Assembly (NCBI RefSeq): GCF_004358025.1 | Contig: NZ_SMTL01000001.1 | Coordinates: 496,001-560,000 of the forward strand | DNA: 64,000 nt | Reading direction: 5' to 3' | DNA from: Rhizobium deserti | GTDB lineage: Bacteria; Pseudomonadota; Alphaproteobacteria; Rhizobiales; Rhizobiaceae | Shown here: positions 34,123 through 43,080 of the stretch, piece by piece | Numbering within the stretch: position 1 is the first letter of the stretch | Layout of the letters: each line of letters opens with the position of its first letter | Position numbers and translations under genes: made by a program | The notes under the pieces: model-generated | The model's database searches: none | Told to the model about the DNA's origin: nothing | The model's input: only the letters and a program-made list of their open reading frames with translations

Positions 34123-35310
34123 TCATGGCATCATACGCTTGCGCAACACCCGCTGCAACGCCATCATCACGCCGCCGGCTACCAGCCCCCAAAACGCGCC
34201 CGATATGCCTGCGAACGGCAGCCCGGACGCAGTGACCAAGAAAGTAATGGCTGCCGCCTCCCGGGTTTCCGGTTCGCGAAATGCTGCAAAAGCAGAGTTG
34301 GAAAAGGCGCCGATCAGGCCAAGACCCGCCACTGCCTGCAGGAGGATCGGCGGCGCCAGCGACACGAAGGCGATGATCCCGCCTGCGAGCAAGCCCATGC
34401 CGATATAGCCGAAGCCCGCAATGATGGCCGCCCAGTACCGCCTGCGTGGATCGGGATGAGCGTCTTCGCTGGCACACATGGCAGCCGTGATCGCCGCCAT
34501 GTTGATCGGAACGCTGCCGGCGAAGGCCCCGAGAATTGAGAACAATCCGGTGCCGGCAAACAGAAGCCCCGGAGGAGGCTCGTATCCATGCACCTTGAGA
34601 ATGGCGATGCCGGGAATGTTCTGCGAGGCCATGGTGACGATGAAGAGCGGCACGGCTACGGAAACAAAGCCATGCCAGGTGAAGACGGGTGCTACGAAGG
34701 TAATATCCGGATGAATGGCGGTCGCCAGTTGAGCCAAGGCATCGGGGGCCAGATGAACGCCGAAGATCAGGACCAGGATCAGTGCGCCGAGCGAGGCCGG
34801 CACCGCCCATAGCCGCCAGCGCGACACGACGATGGCCCATGTCAGCACGATTGGAAGGCCGAGCGCGGCGTCATAGGCGACTGCCTTGACCGGTGCCAGG
34901 CACAGGCCGAGCAGGATGCCGGCAAGCATGGCATTGGCCAGCGGCGCTGGTATCATACGGATTGCACGACCAAGCGGCCGAACCAGGCCTGACAAAACAA
35001 TCAGCGCGCCGCAGATGACGAACGCGCCGACCGCTGCGGGAAAACCACCCTGGACCATGCCGATGCCTGAAAGCAATGCTGCTCCGGGCGTGGTCCATGC
35101 CATGCTGATCGGCATTCGATACCAGGCGGAGAAGCAGATGGCGAGCAGGCCCATGGCGACCGAGGCAGCCAGCAGTGCGGAGGCGATCTCCGGCGCCGCT
35201 GCGCCCATCGCCTGAAGCCCCTGCATGATCACGGCGAAGGAACTGATGAAACCTACAAATGCTGTGAGCAGGCCCATCATCAGAGCGGAAACAGAAAAGT
35301 CTTTGAGCAT
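34123..35310 (-). CDS. benE: BenE-family transporter
   Basis: A 395-residue inner-membrane protein with about 12 hydrophobic helices, matching the benzoate/H+ symporter family: AWTTPGAALLSGIG, GILLGLCLAPVKA and TVASQN-like TMASQNIPGIAILKVHGY are signature segments. BenE carriers import benzoate, but no benzoate-degrading gene is nearby, so the substrate is uncertain. I take ATG 35310 (MLKDFSVS), next to the first helix; in-frame ATGs at 35340 and 35376 cannot be excluded. It is followed closely by brnT and brnA. Confidence 0.85.
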   Translation of the reverse strand: MLKDFSVSALMMGLLTAFVGFISSFAVIMQGLQAMGAAAPEIASALLAASVAMGLLAICFSAWYRMPISMAWTTPGAALLSGIGMVQGGFPAAVGAFVICGALIVLSGLVRPLGRAIRMIPAPLANAMLAGILLGLCLAPVKAVAYDAALGLPIVLTWAIVVSRWRLWAVPASLGALILVLIFGVHLAPDALAQLATAIHPDITFVAPVFTWHGFVSVAVPLFIVTMASQNIPGIAILKVHGYEPPPGLLFAGTGLFSILGAFAGSVPINMAAITAAMCASEDAHPDPRRRYWAAIIAGFGYIGMGLLAGGIIAFVSLAPPILLQAVAGLGLIGAFSNSAFAAFREPETREAAAITFLVTASGLPFAGISGAFWGLVAGGVMMALQRVLRKRMMP

Positions 35311-35491
35311 TGGGAAGACCCGTGAAGGTAAAGGCGTCATGGAGCACAAGCTCGCCCATTCAGGCAAGGCCGACATACCCGCAATAAGACCATTGCTGGT
35401 AGATCAGGCACCAAGCTTCGGTAGCGACAGGCAAATTAGATAATGTTAAAGCTTCTATGGGAGATTGTGCTTCTGTGTACCGGAAGCCCTC

Positions 35492-38188
35492 ATGATCCTT
35501 GTTGCATCCCCCGATAAGCATAGTGCCGCCCGATCGCGTTGGTCCGGGATGAGCTATTTTCTTCCCGCCATTCTCGCCGTAACGGCCGTGGCGATTGCGG
35601 TCATCCTGGGAGACCTCGAGGAGCATACGGAATACCGTGCAACCGAACGCCTGAAGACGGCCGAACAACTGGCAGAAGTCGCCTCGAACATCGAGACAAA
35701 TATCTATGGCAATGTAAGGCTCGTTCACGGTCTCGTGGCCGCCGTTGCCGCCAATCCCAATATCAATCAACCGCAATTTGCCGCACTCGCCGAACGCATT
35801 TTTGCTGTGCCGTCGCAATTGCGCAATGTGGCTGCTGCACCCGAACTCGTGGTCCGCTATGTTTACCCTGAAGCCGCCGCTCGGGGAGTTGTCGGCCTCG
35901 ATTACCGTGCCAATCCGGAGCAATACGGCGCCGTACTTCAGTCCGTGCAGCGCCGAGCTTTAACGATAACCGGGCCTGTCAAGCTGAAACAGGGCGGCAC
36001 CGGGCTTATGGCGCGCTATCCCGTCTTCTCGCTCGCCGGCGGCCGGTTCTGGGGCGTCCTGACGGCCGTTATCGATCTGGACAAGCTTTATGCCGACAGC
36101 AATGTCAACACGTCCCAGCAGCCACTGGAAATTGCAATCTCGCGACGGCCGGCGCCGACACAGGAGGACCTTTTCCTCGGCAGTCTTGGCGTGTTCAACA
36201 AAGATCCGGTCACCGCGCGTATCGAACTCGGCTATGACACATGGTATCTCGCCGCGGTACCCAGAAGCGGCTGGCAGCTTTCGCCGCCGGATATTGGCGC
36301 CTTTCGCACCTTCAGTTTCCTGATTGCCTTCTGTATCGTCGTCCCGCTGGTTTGGGCCGGCATCCTCATGAAGCAGCGCTCGCGCAACATCGTCATCCTG
36401 CAGCAACGCGAAGAAGAGCTCGAAGCTTTGTCCCAGCGCCTGGCACTGGCGTTAGAAGCATCGGACATCGGCGTCTGGGAATACGAGCCTGCGACGGACA
36501 CGCTAATCTGGGACCGGCGCATGTCCGAGCTGTATGGCGCGCCGGCCGACAAGGCCGTATATGCCTACGCAGACTGGCGAGGAGCGGTCCATCCGGACGA
36601 TATCCATTCGGCTGAAAAACTGCTCATCCAGTCTGTCAACGAAGAAATACCTTATATCACTCAATTCCGTATCCTGGCACCGTCCGGCGAAGCCAAGCAT
36701 ATCCGTGCGCATGGCGCTATTTACCGCACGTCAAGCGGTGTGCAACGACTGGTGGGCGCAAATTGGGACGTCACGGAGGATGTTGTCACGCAGACCGAGC
36801 TGCGCGATGCAAGGTCCCGGACCGAAGAGCAGAACCGGCAGCTGCACACCGTCCGGAGAACGCTGGAACACCAGTCGCTGCATGACGCTCTGACCGGCCT
36901 GCCGAACCGTCGTTTCCTGGACCAGTTCATGGAAGCGGCCGTATCGACTGATGCCACGAACCGGCTCGCCTTCATCCATTTCGACCTGGATCGCTTCAAG
37001 GAAGTCAACGATACGCTCGGCCATGCCGCTGGAGATGAAGTCCTGAAGGAAGCGACGGCCCGGGTCTTGAAGCTGATCGGCCATGACGAATTTGCGTCGC
37101 GCATCGGCGGCGATGAATTCGTTGTCGTGACCAGTGGACCAGCGCCGGAAGAAAGAGCACGCGAGCTCGCCTGCGCCATCGTCAAGGCCCTTTCAGCACC
37201 GATCCGCTTCGACGGCATCGAGTGCCACATCGGCTGCAGTGCGGGTATTGCCTGCCAGACATCCGTAAGCGAGCAGCCGCGCCAGTTGCTGATCAACGCC
37301 GATGTGGCGCTTTACGAAGCGAAGAAGCGCGGCCGCAACAGGATGGAAATGTTTTCGCACGACCTCCTGCTTGCGACAATCCAGACGAAGCGCACCTCCG
37401 ACGAGCTCATCACGGCTATAGACAATGACCAGATCGTGCCGTTTTTCCAGCCGCAGTTCGATGCGCATACGTTGGAGATCGTGGGCGTCGAAGCGCTCGC
37501 AAGATGGCAGCATCCGGTGCGTGGACTGCTGGCACCGGACCAATTCCTGGGCATAGCCGAGAGCCTCCACCGCGCAGCCGATATCGATGCCATCATTCTC
37601 GAAAAGGCGCTGTTTCAGGCAGCCCGCTGGCGCACGCTCGGGCTTGTCATCCCCAACCTTTCCGTCAACATATCAGCCCAAAGGCTGAAGGACGAGCGCC
37701 TGATGAAACGGCTGGAAAGCCTGTCCTTCGTTCCAGGTTCGCTGTCGTTCGAGCTCCTGGAATCCATCTCCTTTGACGGCCACGATCAGGATTTACGTGA
37801 GGTCATCAACGAGTTGAGGGATCTGGGCATCGATATCGAGATCGACGATTTCGGCACCGGCCATGCGTCTATCGTCAGTCTGCTGGAACTCGGCCCGAAG
37901 AGATTGAAGATCGACCGCAAGCTGATCGCGCCGCTTCAGGCGGCTGGCTCGCAACGCCGGCTGGTCGCCGCGATCATCGAAATCGGTCGCTCCCAAGGCA
38001 TTGAAATCGTCGCAGAAGGCGTCGAAACGGTGGCCCATGTGGAAATCCTGCGCAGTCTCGGCTGCCAGACCCTGCAGGGCTATCTGTTCGCCAAGCCCAT
38101 GTCGGGCAATGATTTCGTGGCCTTTGCCGGTCAATGGCAAGATGAGCACCAGGCAGAGGACCGACTGATCACGGCGCAGGCCGTCTGA
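35492..38188 (+). CDS. CHASE-PAS-GGDEF-EAL cyclic-di-GMP enzyme
   Basis: An 898-residue membrane sensor. Order: helix near residue 20-40, a periplasmic CHASE domain (about 45-270; NIETNIYGNVRLVHGLVAAV, RYVYPEAAARGVVGLDYRAN), a second helix at about 275-297, a PAS domain (DIGVWEYEPATDTLIWDRRM), GGDEF domain (DLDRFKEVNDTLGHAAGDE, RIGGDEFVVV) and EAL domain (GVEALARWQHPVRG, DDFGTGHASI, VAEGVETVAH). Both catalytic cores look intact, with no RxxD inhibitory site before GGDEF. ATG 35492 follows GGAAG at good spacing. It ends 111 bases before clpP, convergent. Confidence 0.93.
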   Translation: MILVASPDKHSAARSRWSGMSYFLPAILAVTAVAIAVILGDLEEHTEYRATERLKTAEQLAEVASNIETNIYGNVRLVHGLVAAVAANPNINQPQFAALAERIFAVPSQLRNVAAAPELVVRYVYPEAAARGVVGLDYRANPEQYGAVLQSVQRRALTITGPVKLKQGGTGLMARYPVFSLAGGRFWGVLTAVIDLDKLYADSNVNTSQQPLEIAISRRPAPTQEDLFLGSLGVFNKDPVTARIELGYDTWYLAAVPRSGWQLSPPDIGAFRTFSFLIAFCIVVPLVWAGILMKQRSRNIVILQQREEELEALSQRLALALEASDIGVWEYEPATDTLIWDRRMSELYGAPADKAVYAYADWRGAVHPDDIHSAEKLLIQSVNEEIPYITQFRILAPSGEAKHIRAHGAIYRTSSGVQRLVGANWDVTEDVVTQTELRDARSRTEEQNRQLHTVRRTLEHQSLHDALTGLPNRRFLDQFMEAAVSTDATNRLAFIHFDLDRFKEVNDTLGHAAGDEVLKEATARVLKLIGHDEFASRIGGDEFVVVTSGPAPEERARELACAIVKALSAPIRFDGIECHIGCSAGIACQTSVSEQPRQLLINADVALYEAKKRGRNRMEMFSHDLLLATIQTKRTSDELITAIDNDQIVPFFQPQFDAHTLEIVGVEALARWQHPVRGLLAPDQFLGIAESLHRAADIDAIILEKALFQAARWRTLGLVIPNLSVNISAQRLKDERLMKRLESLSFVPGSLSFELLESISFDGHDQDLREVINELRDLGIDIEIDDFGTGHASIVSLLELGPKRLKIDRKLIAPLQAAGSQRRLVAAIIEIGRSQGIEIVAEGVETVAHVEILRSLGCQTLQGYLFAKPMSGNDFVAFAGQWQDEHQAEDRLITAQAV

Positions 38189-38246
38189 GACGCTGCCTAA
38201 GAAGGGACTGTCGTTCTGTCAGCCAGGACAGCAACATGCAAAGAAA

Positions 38247-38276
38247 AAACCCCGCCGGTGGCGACCGGCGGGGTTT
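38247..38276. terminator. Bidirectional terminator between CHASE-GGDEF-EAL gene and clpP
   Basis: A perfect 13-base stem AAACCCCGCCGGT/ACCGGCGGGGTTT with a four-base loop. On the minus strand it is followed by TTTTTT, so it mainly ends clpP transcripts; on the plus strand the tail is TTTC only. Confidence 0.85.
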
Positions 38277-38299
38277 CTAAAAGAGGCATTAGGCTTGGA

Positions 38300-38920
38300 T
38301 CAAGCGATCTCGGACTGGTTGGTGATCACCCGCGCGGCGAGACCATAGGCAACCGCTTCATCTGCACCGAGCCAGTAATCGCGGTCGATATCGGCGGCGA
38401 TCTTTTCTTCCGTCTGTCCGGTGGCCTTGGCGAAGATCTTGATGAGCCGCTGGTTCATCTTGATGATTTCGCGGGCCTGGATCTCGATATCCGATGCCAT
38501 CCCGCGGGTGCCGCCGGACGGTTGGTGTAACAGGAAGCGGGTGTTCGGCAGGGCGATCCGGCGCTCCTTCGGAGCCGCTACATAGATGAGCGCGCCGGCG
38601 GAAGCCACCCAGCCCGTGCCGATCATCCAGACCTTCGGCTTGATGAACTTGATCATGTCGTGGATCGAGTCGCCTGATTCCACGTGACCACCAGGGGAAT
38701 TGACGTAGATGCGGATGTCATCGTCGCTGGCTGCAGACAGTGCCACCAGCTGCGTGTTGACCTTCTGCGCCAGTTCCTGGGTGATGGGCCCATAAATGAA
38801 GATCGAACGCGACTTGAAAAGGTTCGCCTCCGTTTCCTTGCCGAGCGGTAGTTCCTTCGTCTTGTCGTCGTTGTCGTCTTCGTCGTTCAGCACGGTCAAA
38901 GTCTCCTGCATGAAATTCAT
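38300..38920 (-). CDS. clpP: ATP-dependent Clp protease proteolytic subunit
   Basis: The 206-residue ClpP peptidase has the catalytic Ser in VASAGALI (canonical ASMGA replaced by ASAGA), His in FLLHQPSGG and Asp in DRDYWL, and the GPI and SPGGHVESG blocks. An acidic N-terminal stretch ([13 protein letters not shown]) is unlike short standard ClpP1 proteins, so this is probably a second, variant ClpP paralogue. ATG 38920 or 38911 may start it. No Clp ATPase gene adjoins; in rhizobia several clpP copies occur. The partner ATPase is not shown. Confidence 0.93.
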   Translation of the reverse strand: MNFMQETLTVLNDEDDNDDKTKELPLGKETEANLFKSRSIFIYGPITQELAQKVNTQLVALSAASDDDIRIYVNSPGGHVESGDSIHDMIKFIKPKVWMIGTGWVASAGALIYVAAPKERRIALPNTRFLLHQPSGGTRGMASDIEIQAREIIKMNQRLIKIFAKATGQTEEKIAADIDRDYWLGADEAVAYGLAARVITNQSEIA

Positions 38921-38926
38921 ATACGG

Positions 38927-38955
38927 GACATAATGTGTTCGCCGCCGTAAAACAA
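38927..38955 (-). promoter_or_regulatory. Candidate clpP promoter
   Basis: TTGTTT (38950-38955) and TATGTC (38927-38932) on the minus strand are 17 bases apart, ending six bases before ATG 38920. This suggests a very short or absent 5' leader. Confidence 0.4.
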
Positions 38956-39200
38956 TGCGCGAAAGAGACTAAGGTGAACGTGGCATGGCTGGTCTTGCGA
39001 GTGCCGATCCAGCCAGAAGCAATGCCCACCGATCAGCGTACAGACCGTGACATACCCTGCCCCACGTCACGGGCAATGCCCGCCTGGGCTAAATGACGTA
39101 GAGCACGCGCCGTAGCTGAAGCGATTGGCAATGGACAGGCGAAACTGGCTTGCCTATCCTCAGGCCTTGCCAGTTTTGATCATCAATTTTGGAGACCAAG

Positions 39201-39791
39201 ATGCTGAGACGCCTTTCGCTTTCCGCTGCTATTCTGACTGCGGCCGCCGCGCCTGCATTTGCGCATCTCGACCCCCTGGCGCATGGATCGTTCATGGCAG
39301 GCGTGTCGCATCCGCTGTTTGGTTTCGACCACGTGCTGGCCATGGTAACGGTCGGCCTTTGGGCCGCCCAGACCGCCGGGCGGGACCAGGGCAGCGTAAC
39401 GACTTTATGGGCGGTTCCAGCGGCCTTCGTCGCCACCATGGCCCTTGGCTTTGCTGCAGGCACAGCCGGCGTCGCCCTGCCTTTCGTCGAACCGGCAATC
39501 CTCGCCTCGGTGATCGCACTTGGTCTTCTGGTGTCGATGGCGGTAAAGCTTCCCGTCCCGGCGTCTGCAGCCGTCGTCGCCGTCTTCGCGCTGTTCCACG
39601 GCTTCGCCCATGGCGAAGAACTCGGCACGGCGGGCGCGTTGCAGTTCGGGCTCGGCTTTGTGGCGGCCACCGCGCTCCTGCACGGCGCCGGCATTGCGCT
39701 TGGCCTTGCCGCATCCCGCTTTGCCCCTGCTCTTGCCCGCCTCGCCGGCGCCCTGACTGCGCTGATCGGCCTGTCGCTGGTTTTCGGTTGA
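39201..39791 (+). CDS. HupE/UreJ family metal permease
   Basis: The 196-residue protein has a signal peptide (about 1-20, APAFAH) and roughly six helices. The HupE/UreJ markers are HPLFGFDHVLAMVTVGLWA near the N-terminus and FALFHGFAHGEELG in the middle, both with conserved His likely to bind Ni or Co. Such proteins take up nickel or cobalt; no hydrogenase or urease genes are nearby. ATG 39201 is fixed by GGAGACCAAG directly before it; TTG 39189 is less likely. It stands alone between clpP and the DUF2076 gene. Confidence 0.88.
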   Translation: MLRRLSLSAAILTAAAAPAFAHLDPLAHGSFMAGVSHPLFGFDHVLAMVTVGLWAAQTAGRDQGSVTTLWAVPAAFVATMALGFAAGTAGVALPFVEPAILASVIALGLLVSMAVKLPVPASAAVVAVFALFHGFAHGEELGTAGALQFGLGFVAATALLHGAGIALGLAASRFAPALARLAGALTALIGLSLVFG

Positions 39792-39810
39792 GAACCATGA
39801 CGAAGATTTA

Positions 39811-39842
39811 AGGGATTGCGGCTTTGAAAAACTGCAATCCCT
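39811..39842 (+). terminator. Hairpin after hupE/ureJ, possible terminator
   Basis: Nine-base perfect arms AGGGATTGC/GCAATCCCT with a 14-base loop, 20 bases after the hupE/ureJ stop. No T tract follows, so termination is uncertain. Confidence 0.4.
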
Positions 39843-39884
39843 GCCTACCTCCTTGGTGAGACCACAGTCCGCAAGGAGACCGCA

Positions 39885-40706
39885 ATGTCACCGGAAGAAC
39901 GCCAGCTTCTCACCGCCCTTTTCGAACGCGTCCGCACCGCATCCTCGACGCCGCGTGATCCGGAAGCGGAAGCGCTGATCGATCAGGCGACCCGCCAGCA
40001 GCCCTATTCGACTTACTATCTGGCCCAGGCCGTCATCGTCCAGGAAAAGGGGCTTGAGGCTGCAGCCGCGCGCATCCGGGAACTTGAAGAGCGGGTTCGC
40101 CAGATGGAGACAGAAGGGGGGGAGCACCGCCATGGCGAAGAAGGCGGCGGTTTCCTGAGTTCGATCTTCGGCTCCGGCCAGTCTCCAAGAGCCGCGCCAC
40201 CCGTGTCGTCTGCGCCGCCATCCGGCCCCTGGAGCAGCCCGCCGCGCCAGAATTACCAGCCTCCGCGCGGATATGATCCCCGCTCCGAAGACGACGGCTA
40301 TCGCGCGCCGCAGCCTTCCGGGCGTTGGGGCGGCCAGGGCATTCCCTCGGCCGGCAGCAGCTTTCTCGGCGGAGCGCTCGGCACGGCTGCAGGGGTTGCG
40401 GGTGGCATGCTGCTTGCCAATTCGCTGTCAGGCATTTTCGGCAACCATATGTCCTCGCTCGGCTGGGGCTCACCTTTAGCCGGCCATAACCCGTTCGGCG
40501 GCGAGGCCGCCAATACGCCGACCGAGGAAACCGTCATCAACAACTATTACGGTGACGATGCCATCCGGGAAGCCTCCAATAGCGATGCCGACAATCCCGA
40601 TCCTAGCGACGGCCTGCAGCAGGCCGACTTCGGCAACGATTATGCCGGCGACGCTTCCGATTTCGGCGGCGATGATCTAGGCGGCGATGACAATCTGAAC
40701 GTCTGA
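39885..40706 (+). CDS. DUF2076 family protein
   Basis: The 273-residue protein starts with the DUF2076 block (SPEERQLLTALFERVRTA, DQATRQQPYSTYYLAQAVIVQE) and a short coiled coil (AAARIRELEERVRQME). The middle is Pro/Ser-rich, a Gly-rich hydrophobic patch follows (SFLGGALGTAAGVAGGMLLA) and the C-terminus is strongly acidic and Asp-rich (SDFGGDDLGGDDNL). The function of the family is unknown; the layout suggests a soluble periplasmic or membrane-associated protein. An AAGGAG ribosome site precedes ATG 39885. Confidence 0.87.
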   Translation: MSPEERQLLTALFERVRTASSTPRDPEAEALIDQATRQQPYSTYYLAQAVIVQEKGLEAAAARIRELEERVRQMETEGGEHRHGEEGGGFLSSIFGSGQSPRAAPPVSSAPPSGPWSSPPRQNYQPPRGYDPRSEDDGYRAPQPSGRWGGQGIPSAGSSFLGGALGTAAGVAGGMLLANSLSGIFGNHMSSLGWGSPLAGHNPFGGEAANTPTEETVINNYYGDDAIREASNSDADNPDPSDGLQQADFGNDYAGDASDFGGDDLGGDDNLNV

Positions 40707-40743
40707 GCCTGGATCAGGCGGTTGAGCTTTGGCCCACGACGCC

Positions 40744-41208
40744 CTAGCCCCGGCCGCGATAGGTGGGAACGCCCTGATCCGGCAGCCAGACGCCGGCCGG
40801 GACAGCGCCTGTCTGCCAGAAGACGTCGATCGGAATGCCGCCGCGCGGATACCAGTAGGCGCCGATCCTGAGCCATTTCGGTGCCAGAAGATCGACGATC
40901 CGCTTGCCGATATAAACGGAACAGTCCTCATGGAAGGCGCCGTGATTGCGGAAGGAATGCAGGAAGAGCTTCAGCGACTTCGATTCCACCAGAAAGCCGT
41001 CCGGGATATAATCTATGACGATATGGGCAAAGTCGGGCTGGCCGGTCATCGGGCAGAGCGAGGTGAATTCGGGCGCCGTGAAGCGCACCACATAATCGGT
41101 TCCCTGGTTGCTGTTCGGCACTCTTTCCAGCACCGCTTCTTCCGGCGTCTTCGGCGCTTCCACATTCTGGCCGAGCTGGGAAAGCCCGCTGACATCAGTC
41201 ATGGTCAT
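40744..41208 (-). CDS. queF: NADPH-dependent 7-cyano-7-deazaguanine reductase (preQ1 synthase)
   Basis: QueF reduces the nitrile preQ0 to preQ1 on the way to queuosine. The 154-residue form is the short (type I) enzyme. The active-site Cys lies in [13 protein letters not shown] and the catalytic Asp in the same loop; the QueF Glu is in [13 protein letters not shown] 41208 overlaps the CDF stop as ATGA and has AAGGA eight bases ahead; a second ATG is at 41202. It is coupled to the metal exporter gene, an odd pairing that may be incidental. The other queuosine genes are elsewhere. Confidence 0.95.
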   Translation of the reverse strand: MTMTDVSGLSQLGQNVEAPKTPEEAVLERVPNSNQGTDYVVRFTAPEFTSLCPMTGQPDFAHIVIDYIPDGFLVESKSLKLFLHSFRNHGAFHEDCSVYIGKRIVDLLAPKWLRIGAYWYPRGGIPIDVFWQTGAVPAGVWLPDQGVPTYRGRG

Positions 41209-42122
41209 TTATGTGTTCCTTCAAGTTCAACTCTTCGTCCATGGGCGCGCTCGCTTTCAGGCTCCACATGGATGGTCGGTGTTGCGCCGGGAATAACCGC
41301 TCTGATCGCATCTTCCAAGCGATCACAGATTTCATGCGCTCCGCCGACGCTCATATCGGCCGGCACGACCAGGTGAAAGTCGATAAAGGCTGCAGCCCCT
41401 GCCCGCCGCGATTTGAGATCATGCACACCAAGAGCGCCTGCTGAATGGACCGTAATCGTCTCGCGCACCGCCGCTTCCTCGTCAGGCTCGAGCGCCTTGT
41501 CCATCAGTCCGCCCAACGAATGGGAGATCACCTTATAGCCCTGCCACAGGATGTTGAATGCAACGACGATGGCGAGCAGCGGATCGAGGATCGCATAGCC
41601 TGTGACGATGGCGAGAACCAGGCCGACGAAGACGCCGGCCGAGGTCACCACATCCGACATGAGGTGCTGGCCGTCGGCCTTCATCGCCGGTGAGTGATGG
41701 GCCTTGGCTGTTCGGATCAGGATGGTCGCCCAGACCGCATTGATGATGCCGGCGAGGATATTGATGAAAAGGCCGAGCCAAGGCGCTTCCGGCATCCTTG
41801 GTGTCGTCAGTCCGCCCCAAGCTTCCTGCATGATCAACAGGGCGGCCAGGACGATCAGCACGCCTTCCAGCACGGCAGAAAGATATTCCGCCTTGTGATG
41901 GCCGAACTGGTGGTCGTGGTCGGCCGGCCGGCGCGCATAGCGGACAACGAAATAGGCGATCAGTGCGGCCGCCACGTTGACCAGCGATTCCAGCCCATCC
42001 GACAGTAGCGCGACCGATCCCGTCACCCACCAGGCGGCGAGCTTCAGCCCCAGAACGCCGAACGAGATGGGAATGCCCCAAAAGGCTAGCCGCTCGACCA
42101 TGTTCCCCTCTGTCGCCACCAT
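41205..42122 (-). CDS. Cation diffusion facilitator (CDF) metal exporter
   Basis: A 305-residue CDF protein with six helices. The metal-site patterns are [11 protein letters not shown] in helix 2 (Asp replaced in the first position by Ser-Asp) and [12 protein letters not shown] in helix 5 (HxxxD). The short cytoplasmic tail carries [12 protein letters not shown]. Members export Zn, Fe, Mn, Co or Cd; the residues do not decide which, though the missing first Asp resembles Mn/Fe-type subfamilies. ATG 42122 follows GAGGGAC. It is coupled to queF. An alternative GTG lies at 42125. Confidence 0.88.
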   Translation of the reverse strand: MVATEGNMVERLAFWGIPISFGVLGLKLAAWWVTGSVALLSDGLESLVNVAAALIAYFVVRYARRPADHDHQFGHHKAEYLSAVLEGVLIVLAALLIMQEAWGGLTTPRMPEAPWLGLFINILAGIINAVWATILIRTAKAHHSPAMKADGQHLMSDVVTSAGVFVGLVLAIVTGYAILDPLLAIVVAFNILWQGYKVISHSLGGLMDKALEPDEEAAVRETITVHSAGALGVHDLKSRRAGAAAFIDFHLVVPADMSVGGAHEICDRLEDAIRAVIPGATPTIHVEPESERAHGRRVELEGTHK

Positions 42123-42174
42123 CACGTCCCTCGTTGCGCCTGCGAACGATTTGCAGGATCACCGCTCAAAACAG

Positions 42175-42215
42175 CGAAACCGCCGCTGCGAGATGCTCTC
42201 GCGGCGGCGGTTTCG
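42175..42215 (-). terminator. Long imperfect hairpin, likely terminator of higBA
   Basis: Arms CGAAACCGCCGC + GCGAGA pair with TCTCGC + GCGGCGGTTTCG, an 18-base stem with one mismatch and a TGC loop. On the minus strand the tail is T-rich (CTGTTTT). It lies between higA and the exporter gene, so it most likely ends higBA transcripts; a role in the exporter's own 5' region is a lesser option. A second 8-base hairpin (GCAGGTCA/TGACCTGC) is at 42274-42291. Confidence 0.55.
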
Positions 42216-42297
42216 GATAAGCGATGCATATGAATGAAGCGGCTAGCTTTGTCAAAGGCCAGACATGACAAGTGCAGGTCAGTTGACCTGCCGGGTT

Positions 42298-42600
42298 TTA
42301 AGCCGCCGCCTCGTATTCCGGGATCCGTGCAAGTTCATCCTTGAGCACCTGAGCCTCGGTTTTGAGCTCGAAACTGTTCTGGAGATTCATCCAGAATTCC
42401 GGCGACGTCTTGAAGAACCTGGCCAGACGCAGCGCAGTATCGGATGTAATACCCGTTTTTTGCGCCACGATGCGCTCGATGCGCGTGCGTGGAACGTTCA
42501 GCTTCTTGGCGAGCGCATATGGAGACATCTCCAGCGGTTCAAGATAAAGCTCGCGCAGGATTTCGCCGGGATGGATAGGCGGAAGCGTGCTGATACCCAT
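42298..42600 (-). CDS. higA: HigA-family antitoxin
   Basis: The 100-residue antitoxin has an XRE-type helix-turn-helix: HPGEILRELYLEPLEMSPYA opens with the HigA HPGE motif, then ALAKKLNVPRTRIERIVAQK and TALRLARFFKTSPEFWMNLQ. It binds HigB and represses the operon. ATG 42600 is preceded by AGGAGATCGAC. It follows the toxin by 27 bases, the toxin-first order of higBA loci. A symmetric operator overlaps the promoter upstream of higB. Confidence 0.93.
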   Translation of the reverse strand: MGISTLPPIHPGEILRELYLEPLEMSPYALAKKLNVPRTRIERIVAQKTGITSDTALRLARFFKTSPEFWMNLQNSFELKTEAQVLKDELARIPEYEAAA

Positions 42601-42627
42601 GTCGATCTCCTGTTTGCCCACCGTTCG

Positions 42628-42909
42628 CTAGTGATAGTCGGTGATCTCCACGTCGTCCGGTCCGGCGTCGGTCCAGATGAAGCAGATCCGCCACTGCTTG
42701 TTGATGCGCACCGAATATTGCCCCTGCCGATCTCCGGACAGTTTTTCGAGACGATTGCCCGGAGGCGAACGAAGGTCCTCCAATGAGGTCGCTGCATCCA
42801 GCACCGCCAGCAGCAGTTGCGCGCGACGAACCAACTCGGCTGGGAAACCCTTTCTGACCGAACCACTGGCGATCAACCCCGTGAGCTTGTTCTTGAAAGA
42901 TCGGATCAC
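42628..42909 (-). CDS. higB: HigB-family toxin (RelE/ParE fold)
   Basis: The 93-residue HigB-type toxin is a ribosome-dependent mRNA endonuclease. Family pattern is clear: MIRSFKNKLTGLIASG at the start, PPGNRLEKLSGDRQGQYSVRINKQWRICF in the middle (R, K and the YSVRINxxWRI core), and the VEITDYH end. A promoter TTGACT-N16-TATGAT lies just upstream. It is followed by higA. It sits between trpE(G) and the CDF gene on the same strand, separated from both by hairpins, so it is a self-contained module. Confidence 0.93.
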   Translation of the reverse strand: MIRSFKNKLTGLIASGSVRKGFPAELVRRAQLLLAVLDAATSLEDLRSPPGNRLEKLSGDRQGQYSVRINKQWRICFIWTDAGPDDVEITDYH

Positions 42910-42926
42910 CGCAGCATCCCAACCAA

Positions 42927-42957
42927 GGTATCATAGATAGATACCAAAACTAGTCAA
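42927..42957 (-). promoter_or_regulatory. higBA promoter with overlapping operator
   Basis: On the minus strand TTGACT (42952-42957) and TATGAT (42930-42935) are 16 bases apart. The inverted repeat GGTATC-N7-GATACC (42927-42945) covers the -10 box. A second inverted repeat AATGATA/TATCATT (42956-42962 and 42982-42988) flanks the -35 side. This is the expected position for HigA autoregulation. Confidence 0.65.
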
Positions 42958-43057
42958 TGATAAGTTTTATTTGACGATACCTATCATTCTGCCCCTGAGT
43001 GTCGCCTCTGCGGGATCATAGCCAATGCGACGCGGTCAAGCCGACGAACCACGATCA

Positions 43058-43080
43058 AAAGCGGGAATTCAAGCCGCTTT
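43058..43080 (-). terminator. Terminator overlapping the trpE(G) stop codon
   Basis: Seven-base arms AAAGCGG/CCGCTTT with a nine-base loop straddle the trpE(G) stop; on the minus strand TTTT follows. Position and tail suggest a terminator that ends the trp transcript before higB. Confidence 0.5.

Noticed and set aside
42274..42291. Hairpin GCAGGTCA/TGACCTGC as a second higBA terminator
   Set aside because: No T tract follows; the longer hairpin at 42175-42215 is a better candidate.
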